From positions 1-64,000 of the forward strand of contig JAPOKA010000004.1 of NCBI GenBank assembly GCA_029977865.1: 64,000 bases of DNA, read 5' to 3'. Each line of letters starts with the position of its first letter. Position 1 is the stretch's first letter. The position numbers and the translations under genes are program-made. Positions 23,505-31,500 of the stretch are shown here, piece after piece. The stretch is from a bacterium (GTDB taxonomy: Bacteria; Planctomycetota; Phycisphaerae; Phycisphaerales; SM1A02). The notes under the pieces are model-generated. The model searched no databases. It had not been told where the DNA came from and worked only from the letters and a program-made list of their open reading frames with translations.

Positions 23505-23725
23505 CCAGGAACCTTGCCGCCGTCATCTCCGACACGGGCGGCTCGCTGCCGATCGGCGAGTGGCAGTTCTGGGTGGCATCAGGGCTGGCGCTGGTTGCCG
23601 CATTCCTGGTCTTGAAGCCGCTGCTTCCCTCCAAGCGACCCTCGCCACCCTGCGGCGGCTGCGGAAGAAGCAAACCAGCCGGCCCCGCGCGGACCGAGCT
23701 CACCATCGAGGGGAGCAGGCGCTGA
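23501..23725 (+). CDS. Small FeoB-associated Cys-rich membrane protein
   Basis: A 74-residue gene whose ATG overlaps the feoB stop (ATGA at 23501-23504). The peptide has one membrane helix (WQFWVASGLALVAAFLVL), a basic stretch, and then PPCGGCGRSKPAG, followed by a short polar tail. This matches the layout of the FeoB-associated Cys-rich proteins found beside feoB in many anaerobic and marine bacteria, which are thought to assist iron transfer but lack a proven mechanism. The overlap indicates translational coupling to feoB. The gene is easily missed because the same frame is open for over a kilobase upstream inside feoB. Confidence 0.8.
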   Translation: MTRNLAAVISDTGGSLPIGEWQFWVASGLALVAAFLVLKPLLPSKRPSPPCGGCGRSKPAGPARTELTIEGSRR

Positions 23726-23828
23726 GGTATGAGACTGGCGACGCGCGACCACCTCGAGGCGAGCGCGCGAACTGCTTCTCACGCCCGATTCCGCCTGATA
23801 CCGTCCCCTCCCACCGAGACGCGTGGGC

Positions 23829-25580
23829 ATGACCGAAGTCCTCTTTCTTGAGACCATTGGCGTGATGGTGATCGCAGCCGCGATCGCCATCGTGACCTTG
23901 CGCCGCACGGGACTTCCGTCGATCGTCCTCTGCATCGCCGCCGGGCTCGTCATCGGTCCGATCTTCGGATTCATCACAAGCGAGCCGACCGAGGTCGCCA
24001 TGGCGGCTGGGGGCGGAGAGGCGGCCCTCGTCGACGAGGTCGCGGAAGCTTCGGTGCCGGCGGATGCCGATGTTTCGGCGGAGGTGCGGGCGGTTCGGGC
24101 GATCGATGACATCGGTCACCTTGGAATCGTTCTCCTGCTCTTTCTGGTCGGCCTCGAACTCTCCTTCGACCGCATTCGCGATCTCGGGAAGGTCACCCTG
24201 GTGGCCGGGGTCGGGCAGATCCTGCTCACCTTCGTGCTCGGCAGCGTGGTCGCCTTGGCCATCGCGCCGCTGGCGAGCCTGTCGACCCCCGAGGTGTTGA
24301 TCGTCGCGGGCGCGGTGACCCTGTCGAGCACGGTGGTGGTGGTGCGGATGCTCGAGCAGCGCAACGAGCTCTCGTCGCTGCACGGCCGCATCGCGGTCGG
24401 AATCCTGCTGCTGCAGGACCTCGCGGCGATCGTGGGCATGACCGTGCTGCACGGACTCGGCAGCGGTGATCAGGACATCGGCCATGCGCTCGAGCAGATG
24501 CCGCTCGCGTTCCTCGCCATGGCGGTGATGGCCGGGCTTGCGCTTCTCGCCTCCAAGTACCTGCTTCCGAGGCCATTCGCCTGGTTCGCACGGCACGGAC
24601 AGACGCTGATCGTCTCCGGTCTCGCCTGGTGCCTGGTGCTGGTGGGGCTGGCGAGTTCGATGGGCCTCTCCGCAGAGATCGGCGCCTTCCTCGCGGGCGT
24701 CTCGCTGGCGCAGCTCTCCTGCGCCCATGACCTGGTGCGGCGGCTGCACCCGCTGATGACGTTCTTCATCACCGTCTTCTTCGTCGCCCTCGGCGCGGCG
24801 ATGGACCTCGAGGCCGCGGCTTCGGTCTGGCCGGCGGCCCTGGTGCTGATCGCCTTCGTGCTGCTGGTGAAGCCCGCGATCATCGCCTGGCTGGTGGCCC
24901 GCTGCCGCTACGGCGAACGAACCGCCTTCGCGAGCGGTGTCTCGCTCGGCCAGATCAGCGAGTTCTCCTTCATCATCGCGGCGATGGCGCTCTCCTCCGG
25001 CCTCGTCGATGAAGCAGTGGTGGGACTGATCGCCCTCGCGGGCGTCGGATCGATCGTGGCGTCGGCCGCGGTCTTCTCGCAGGAGACTGCGGTCCGCGGC
25101 GCGTTCGTTCGACTCGGGCTGCTGCGGTGGCTTCGGGCGACACCCGAGCCGCCCGCGGCGCCGCCGGTGGTTTCGCACGGTCATGTGGTCGTCGCCGGCA
25201 TGAACGACATGGGGACCCGCGTGGTGCGTCAGCTCGTCGAGGGCGGCTTCGACGTCGTCGCCATCGACAGCGATCCCGCGAAGCTTCGCGGCCTCCCCTG
25301 CCGCACCCTGCAGGGAAGCCTCGACGATCTCTCGCTGCTCGAGCACGCCGGGCTCTCCCACGCGGTGGTGGGGATCAGCGCCCTGCAGATCGAGGAGGTC
25401 AACAACCTCTTCGCATGGCGGTGCCGCAACTTCGGAGTGCCCTGCGTCATCCACGCCTTCGACGGCTCGCTCGTCGACGAGTTGCGGCGGCAAGGCGTCG
25501 AGCATCTCGTCGACAGCAAGCTGCACGGCAACGTGCGCCTCGTCACGACCCTCGCCGAACACGGGATCATCACTCCATGA
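23829..25580 (+). CDS. CPA2-type cation/proton antiporter with RCK domain (first of pair)
   Basis: Kef-like K+ (or Na+)/H+ antiporter, about 583 residues. Twelve or so membrane helices: GIVLLLFLVGLELSF is the characteristic family helix, with SSTVVVVRMLEQR, LLLQDLAAIVGMTVL and AEIGAFLAGVSLAQL as further CPA2 landmarks. From about 450 a TrkA-N/RCK domain follows (HVVVAGMNDMGTRVVRQLVE, then VVAIDSDPAKL), where the nucleotide loop GMNDMG replaces the usual GxGxxG. A 45-residue charged insert (about 60-90) occurs between helices 2 and 3. ATG 23829 is preferred to GTG 23823. The stop overlaps the next antiporter gene by ATGA, so both subunits are probably made together. Confidence 0.9.
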   Translation: MTEVLFLETIGVMVIAAAIAIVTLRRTGLPSIVLCIAAGLVIGPIFGFITSEPTEVAMAAGGGEAALVDEVAEASVPADADVSAEVRAVRAIDDIGHLGIVLLLFLVGLELSFDRIRDLGKVTLVAGVGQILLTFVLGSVVALAIAPLASLSTPEVLIVAGAVTLSSTVVVVRMLEQRNELSSLHGRIAVGILLLQDLAAIVGMTVLHGLGSGDQDIGHALEQMPLAFLAMAVMAGLALLASKYLLPRPFAWFARHGQTLIVSGLAWCLVLVGLASSMGLSAEIGAFLAGVSLAQLSCAHDLVRRLHPLMTFFITVFFVALGAAMDLEAAASVWPAALVLIAFVLLVKPAIIAWLVARCRYGERTAFASGVSLGQISEFSFIIAAMALSSGLVDEAVVGLIALAGVGSIVASAAVFSQETAVRGAFVRLGLLRWLRATPEPPAAPPVVSHGHVVVAGMNDMGTRVVRQLVEGGFDVVAIDSDPAKLRGLPCRTLQGSLDDLSLLEHAGLSHAVVGISALQIEEVNNLFAWRCRNFGVPCVIHAFDGSLVDELRRQGVEHLVDSKLHGNVRLVTTLAEHGIITP

Positions 25581-27142
25581 GCGGCATCGTCGCACTCGCC
25601 GTCGCCGCAGCCGTCGCCTACGCCGTCGCGCAGCGATTGCGGCTGCCGGCGGTGCCGGTGCTGGTGCTCGCGGGCGTCGCGATGACCTTGCTCCCGGGCA
25701 CGCCCCAGATCGACGTCGAACAGGCGGTGCCGCAGTTGGCGCTGGCGTTCCTGGTCTTCTCCGCAGGTCTCGAACTCGAACCGACCCGCGTCGGCCGCCA
25801 TCTCGGCGTCGCGAGCCGGGTCGCGTTGATCCAGTTCCTGGTGATCGGCGCGATCGGCGTCGGGCTGGTGCTGCTGCTTGGCCGTTCGCTCATTGAGTCG
25901 GCGTACGTCGGGCTTGGCCTCGGAGCGAGTTCGACCATCGTGGTGGTGCGGCTGCTGGTCGAGCGTCGGCAGATCTTCGAGCCCTTCGGGCGGCTGGTGC
26001 TGGGAGTGCTCCTGCTGCAGGATCTGCTGATGGTGCTGGTGCTGGCGGCACTCATCGGCTTGGACTCGGGCCCGCGCGGCTTGATCACCTCGCTCGCGTC
26101 GGTCATCGTGCTGCTCGCCGTCGCGCTGGGATTGTTGCGACCGCTCGCCCCGCGGCTCCTCGCCCGCTTCGACCGCGATCCCGACACGTTGCTGGTGGTC
26201 GCCTTCGCGATCCTCTTTGCCTTCGTCGGGGCGGCCTGGCTGCTCGGCCTTCCTCCCATCGTGGGCGCGTTCCTGGCCGGGCTTTCGATGTCGATCTTCC
26301 CGGTCGGCGGCATGGTCCGCGCCCCCATCGCCTCGGTGGGCACCTTCTTCGCGGCGGTCTTCTTCACCGCGCTGGGCTGCTCGATCGAACTGCCGGCGTG
26401 GCGGGATCTCTCGGTGGCGCTGGTGGCCCTCGCGGCGGTGGTGCTGGCGACTCCGGTGGTGGTGACCCTCACCGCGAGACGCTCTCGGCTGAGCCGTCGC
26501 GGCATGCTCGAGGCCGGCATGCTGCTGGCGCAGTGCGGCGAGTTCACCCTGGTGATGGCGGTGCTCGGGCTCGGGCTTGGTCACCTCGACGAGGGTCTCT
26601 TCTCGGCCATGTCGCTGATCACCGTGGTCTCGATGGTGCTGACCCCGCTGCTTGCCACCAACGACAACGCGCGGCGGCTCGACCGCATCCTGCCACGGCC
26701 GCGGCTTCCGGAGATCGCTCCCCTCGAAGGGCACCTCGTGCTCATCGGGTGCGGCAGCAACAGCGAAATGCTGATCGACCTGCTCTCGCTGACCGGCAGC
26801 ACTCTCGTGGTCGTCGATCGCGATGCCGCGGTGGTCGCCCGGCTCGAGGAGCGCGACGTGGTGGCGGTCTGCGGCGAAGGATCGGACCCCGTCATCCTCG
26901 ACGCGGTGCACGCCTCACGGGCGAGGGCCATCATCTCGACGATGAAGCGGCCCGCCGACAACGCCTGGCTCTTGCGTCACCTCGCCGCCGAGGACGGCCC
27001 GCTGGTGATCGTGCGGGTCTTCGACGACGAGGATGCCGAGCGGCTCACCCGGCTCGGGGCGACGGTGGTCTCCGAGGCCGAGGTCGGCGCCGCCGAGGCG
27101 GTACTCTCGCTGCGCGAGGTCGTCCGACCTCAATCCGCGTGA
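25577..27142 (+). CDS. CPA2-type cation/proton antiporter with RCK domain (second of pair)
   Basis: A second Kef-like antiporter, 521 residues, starting with ATG in the stop of the first. Landmarks: LALAFLVFSAGLELEP, GASSTIVVVRLLVERR, LLLQDLLMVLVL, LPPIVGAFLAGLSMSIFP, EAGMLLAQCGEFTLVMAVLG. The C-terminal RCK domain (about 385-521) starts HLVLIGCGSNSEMLIDLL with VVVDRDAAVV and ends with a segment typical of TrkA-N (ARAIISTMKRPADNAWLLRH). The two proteins are only moderately alike and differ in their nucleotide loop, so a heteromer or separate gating ligands is possible. Both likely set cytosolic K+ and pH. Confidence 0.9.
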   Translation: MSGIVALAVAAAVAYAVAQRLRLPAVPVLVLAGVAMTLLPGTPQIDVEQAVPQLALAFLVFSAGLELEPTRVGRHLGVASRVALIQFLVIGAIGVGLVLLLGRSLIESAYVGLGLGASSTIVVVRLLVERRQIFEPFGRLVLGVLLLQDLLMVLVLAALIGLDSGPRGLITSLASVIVLLAVALGLLRPLAPRLLARFDRDPDTLLVVAFAILFAFVGAAWLLGLPPIVGAFLAGLSMSIFPVGGMVRAPIASVGTFFAAVFFTALGCSIELPAWRDLSVALVALAAVVLATPVVVTLTARRSRLSRRGMLEAGMLLAQCGEFTLVMAVLGLGLGHLDEGLFSAMSLITVVSMVLTPLLATNDNARRLDRILPRPRLPEIAPLEGHLVLIGCGSNSEMLIDLLSLTGSTLVVVDRDAAVVARLEERDVVAVCGEGSDPVILDAVHASRARAIISTMKRPADNAWLLRHLAAEDGPLVIVRVFDDEDAERLTRLGATVVSEAEVGAAEAVLSLREVVRPQSA

Positions 27143-27167
27143 CTCGATCCCGTCGAGGAGACCTCCC

Positions 27168-27848
27168 GTGAGATCCACCGCCGCCACCGTCGACGCATAC
27201 CTCGCAGCGCTTCCCGACGATCGCCGCGCCGCGATCGCCGCGATCCGCCGGACCATCCTGAAGAACCTTCCCAAGGGCTACGCCGAAGGCATGCAGTACG
27301 GCATGATCGGCTACCACGTCCCGCACACGCTCTATCCGTCCGGATACCACTGCGATCCGCGCGAGCCACTGCCGTTCGCCTCGCTGGCCTCGCAGAAGAA
27401 CCACATCGGCATCTATCTGATGTGCATCTACCAGAGCCCCGAGCACACCGAGTGGTTCAGAAGCGCGTGGACCGCGACCGGCAAACGCCTCGACATGGGC
27501 AAGAGCTGCGTCCGCGTGCGCCGGCTCGAGGAGGTCCCGCTCGAAGTCGTTGGCGAAGCGATTCGCCGAGTGCCGGTGAAGTCCTTCATCGCCGCCTACG
27601 AAGCCATGCTCGGCCCACGGGCGGCCGCCGCGAAGTCAAAGGCGCCGGCGAAGCCAGCCCGAGGTTCCTCGCCAGCTGGGGCCAAACCATCCTCGAAGAC
27701 CGATGCGAAGTCGCGCGCCGGCGTCAAGCCCCGCCGCGCCAAGGCAGCTGCGGTCAAAGGGAAGACCAAGACGGCAGCGGCGCCGTCGCGGCCTGCAAGT
27801 CGAGCTTCGCGAAAGGCCTCAAGAAGTCGCGCCGCTTCGAAGCGTTGA
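27168..27848 (+). CDS. DUF1801 (YdhG-like) protein with histone-H1-like tail
   Basis: A 226-residue protein starting at GTG 27168 behind GAGGAG (27155-27160). Residues 1-140 are a DUF1801 domain: VDAYLAALPDDRRAAIAAIR, the motif MQYGMIGYHVPHTLYP and LASQKNHIGIYLMCIY, with GKSCVRVRRLEEVPLEVVGE after it; function of the family is unknown. Residues about 145-226 form a strongly basic Ala/Lys/Arg/Ser/Pro tail (AKSKAPAKPARGSSPAG, KPRRAKAAAVKGKTKTAAA) like histone H1 and bacterial H1-like proteins, which would bind nucleic acid non-specifically. The 3' end of the gene, including its stop, lies inside a 17-bp hairpin shared with the convergent neighbour. Confidence 0.85.
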   Translation: MRSTAATVDAYLAALPDDRRAAIAAIRRTILKNLPKGYAEGMQYGMIGYHVPHTLYPSGYHCDPREPLPFASLASQKNHIGIYLMCIYQSPEHTEWFRSAWTATGKRLDMGKSCVRVRRLEEVPLEVVGEAIRRVPVKSFIAAYEAMLGPRAAAAKSKAPAKPARGSSPAGAKPSSKTDAKSRAGVKPRRAKAAAVKGKTKTAAAPSRPASRASRKASRSRAASKR

Positions 27849-27868
27849 AGCCGAAGCGGCGCGACTTC
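27823..27868. terminator. 17-bp hairpin between convergent genes
   Basis: GAAGTCGCGCCGCTTCG (27823-27839) pairs perfectly with CGAAGCGGCGCGACTTC (27852-27868) around a 12-base loop. It overlaps the last codons and stop of the DUF1801 gene and ends 11 bases before the stop of the minus-strand gene. No U tract follows on either strand, so it may act as an RNA end-protecting stem or as a Rho-aided bidirectional terminator. Confidence 0.65.
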
Positions 27869-27878
27869 GAGTGTCGCG

Positions 27879-28334
27879 TCAGGCCGCCTGTGTGAACGGA
27901 AGCTCGGAGGTCGGAGTCTCCGAGGCCGCACGCCCTTCGAAGCGGAGCCGGGCCGAGGGATTGTCGAGCAGCTCGAGCATGTCCTCGATTCCGGAGGCGG
28001 TTCCGGCGGCCTTGTGGTGCATGATGTCCTGGCCGAGCCGCGAACGAGCGGTGCGACGGGCTTCGATCAACTTCGTCCGCCACTTGCCGCCCTCGACCTC
28101 CGCGAGCCGCTCGCTCAACACTTGCTGCACTTCGACGCAGAGCCGCGTCTCCATGAGCTGCCGTCGAAATCGGCGACGGGTCTCGGCGAGGTCCTTCTCG
28201 GCCAGTTGGGAGGAGGACATCGCGGATTCCAGCTGCTGCGACTGACGGCTGCGGGTCAGGGCGTAGTGAAACAGCACGGCTCCCCAGCCGCTGAAGCCGG
28301 CGATGATGGAGGCGACCTGCAGAGCTTCGTTCAT
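27879..28334 (-). CDS. Small membrane protein with coiled coil, unknown
   Basis: A 151-residue protein. ATG 28334 has AAGGA at good distance upstream. Residues 5-24 (LQVASIIAGFSGWGAVLFHYA) are one membrane helix near the N-terminus; residues 30-110 are strongly helical and charged (QSQQLESAMSSSQLAEKDLA, ETRRRFRRQLMETRLCVEVQ, QQVLSERLAEVEGGKWRTKL), likely a coiled coil. The C-terminus (GIEDMLELLDNPSARLRFEG) is polar. I recognise no family. The layout, one N-terminal helix then a long coil in the cytoplasm, resembles YneA/DivIC- or phage-shock-like scaffolds only in outline. The gene stands alone, convergent with DUF1801 and divergent from the AsmA-like gene. Confidence 0.75.
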   Translation of the reverse strand: MNEALQVASIIAGFSGWGAVLFHYALTRSRQSQQLESAMSSSQLAEKDLAETRRRFRRQLMETRLCVEVQQVLSERLAEVEGGKWRTKLIEARRTARSRLGQDIMHHKAAGTASGIEDMLELLDNPSARLRFEGRAASETPTSELPFTQAA

Positions 28335-28502
28335 GAGCGATTCCTTTCGATGGGGTCCGGGAACACCCCCCCAAAACCGCGACATCGAACCAGACTGAGG
28401 CCGGGTTGAGCGATGTTCGTGGTTTTCGCGATCGACCCGCGGTCGCGGGACCTTGACGTCCTCCTCCTAGAATCCCGGCTTGTCCCGGGCGCACCCCCTC
28501 CG

Positions 28503-31500
28503 ATGACCGAACTCGCCTTGCCTCCCGCTTCTCGCTCGCGCCGAACCCGGCGACGACTTGCGTGGCTCGTCGGGCTGGCCGTCGCGGGAATCGCGGCGGT
28601 GCTGCTTGCGCCGAGCGTCGCGGGACTCTTCATCGCTCGCAGTCTCGAGCCGATGCTCGGCGGGTCGGTCACCATCGCCTCGGCGAAACCGGTCGACTGG
28701 GGAGGGCAGTGGCTGATCAAAGACCTTCGGGTGCAAGCACCGGGTTGGCGAGGACCCGCCGGCGAGGTGCTGTGGATCGAGCAGGCCGTCGCCCGCGTCG
28801 ACCGCGGAGCCCTCTGGCGGGGCGAGGTGAGACTTCTGAGCCTATCGATCGACGGCATGACCGTGCGCATCGCCGAGGATGCCAACAACGCGGGTCGGGT
28901 CAACGTGCTCGAACTCTCGCCCGAATCCTCGGGCGGCGGCGAGGCAGTCTGGCCAGCCATCGATGTCGCCGGACTGCGCATCGAGTCCGGGGAAGTCGAC
29001 GGCAACCGTTGGAGCGAACGCGGCAGCCGTTGGTTCGGCGGCGTGGTGGCCACCGAGGCCGACGCCCCCGATCGACACGACCTCACCCTGATCGAGACCG
29101 ATCCGCAGCGCCTTCCGATCGAGGGCGGCATCGTGCTGAAGGGCTGGTTCGACACGCTCGATCTCGCGGCCGAACTTCGACTGCAGGACCTCGAACTCGA
29201 TCCCGAATCGCTGCGGATCGCGCCCCCTTCGGTGGTCGCGTGGTGTCGCGAGCTCGAACTCGACGGCCTCGTGCGCGAGTTCACCGTGGCGTGGCGGCCC
29301 GAACAGCCCTTCGACGCAGATCTCATCATCGACTCGCTGACCTTCCGGCTTCCCGATCTCGGAGGCGAACCGTGGGTTCGCTTCGAAGCCGGCAAGATCG
29401 AGACGTCGGTACCGCCGCCGCTCATGCGGGTGAATCGCGGCGCCATCTCGATCAAGGGAGACGAACTCTCGCTGACCGGGATCGAGGGTTCGCTCGGCGA
29501 GGGACCGGGCTCGATCGACGTCCCCTTCTCGATGGAGTTTTCGATCGACCTCGGCGCCGCCACCGCGCGGGGACTGGATTGGTCGCAACGCGGCGAATCG
29601 CTCGAAGAGGTCGCGAAGTCGGCGGCGTTCACGCTCGCGCTGCGGGTGCGCGACTTCGAGAGCCTGCCGGTGGAACAGCCAGACGACCGCCCCACCGCGA
29701 CGAGACTCGACCTGCCGCTGGTCGCTGCGCGAGCACTGGAGAGTCTGGGTGCACTCGCGTGGCGCATGGACATCGAGGTCGCCCTCGACCGTCAGCCGCC
29801 GATGGCCTATTCCGACGGCGACCCCATTCCCGAGCCGATCCGACAGCGAGGCCGGCTCGCGCTGCGCGAGGGTCGCGGCGAGTACTTCCGATTCCCCTAT
29901 CCGCTGCACGACGTCTCGGGAAGCCTCTCCTTCGAGGGCGAAGAGGTTCGCATCGAGGCGATCCGAGGCAAGGGGCCGACCGGCGCAGACGTGCTGCTGC
30001 AGGGAGAGCTGCTGCTTCCGCAGGGCGATGCCGCGGTTGACCTCCGCATCACCAGCCCCAACCTTCCCACCGACGAGCACCTCGAGCAGGCACTCGACGA
30101 AGGCCCGCGGACGCTGATCAGCACCCTCTTCGATCGCGCCGCCCTTGGTCGGCTCGCGGAACTCGGTCTCCTCGCCACCGCCGAATCGATTCTCGAGGAC
30201 GAGTTCGAACTCGGTCGCCTCTCCGCGGAACTTCGCGGCATGGCGGCCGACGACGATCGCCGGCCTGGGCTCGAACGCATCAGCGATCGCCTCTCGCGCC
30301 GCATCGCCGCGGGTCCGTTTGTACTCGGAGGTCCGGTCGCGATCGACCTTCGCATCGAGCAGGGGCTCGGCAAGGGCGCGCCGATCTACACCACCGGGAA
30401 CATTCGCCTCGCTCGCAGCGGCGTCATGGTGAAGGGCTTTCCCTATCCGCTCACCGTGATCGGCGGCGAGATCATGCTCGAGGACGAGCGGATCTGGTTC
30501 GGTGGCGACGGATCGTTGCCGTTCCTCACCGCCGGCGGCGGATACGGGCGCATCAGCGGCGAGATCGGCATCCCCCGTCGCGGCGAGGATCGGGGATTCG
30601 AGCCGCGACTGCGGATCGTCGCCGCCGACGACACCCCCGGCCCGACCCTGCTCGCCTGCATTCCCGAGCCGGAGTGGATCGTGCCTTTTCTTCCGGCCGA
30701 AACCACCCTCGCTTCCGGATGGGCAGACCTGCTTGCCGCGTCGGGCAGCGTCGACCTCGCGGGAGAGGTCTTGCCCGACTCCTCGGGGGGCCTCGATCCC
30801 GATTGGCGGTTCACGGCGCAACTCGAAGCGGTGACCGCCCGACCCTCCCCGCCGCTTGTCTCCGCGATTCGAGAACTCGGTCTCGAGTGGCCCGCCGAAC
30901 TCGCGATCGAGGGGATCAAGGGCGACCTCAAGCTCGAGCCCGGGCTCGTCGAGTTCGACGGTCTCGAGGGTTGGGTCGATCCGCGCGGCGACCCATCGCT
31001 GCTCCTCGCAAGCGGAGTCATTCGTCCTCGCGAGTCCTCGCTCGATGTGACGCTCCAAGCACGCGGCCTCGACGCCGCGACCTGGTTCGCGGCGAGCGAA
31101 GCGGTGGAACCCCCGCCACCCTCGATGTGGATTCGCCGCGGTGTCGAGGGACGGATCGATGCAACGGTGCGGGCTCGTCGCGGGGTGGCCGGATTCGAGC
31201 GCACTCTCGAACTCGACGGCGGATTCCTCGAGATCGATGGCAGTTGGCTCACCGAACCGAGACCCGAAGGCCACGCGCCGCGGGTTCGGCTCGACCTGGC
31301 CTCCGGGCTGATCTCCTTCGAGCGAGGTGGCGTGACCTTCCGCCGCAGCAGCGTCGAACTCTCGAGCGGCGATCAACCGCTTGGCCGCCTTGATCTCGAT
31401 GGAGGGCGTCCGCAGGCAGGCGCACCGTGGAAAGTCCAGATCGACTGGCTCAATGGGCGGCTCGAGTCGGCGGCGACTTCAGCCGCCATCGCGGAGTTTC

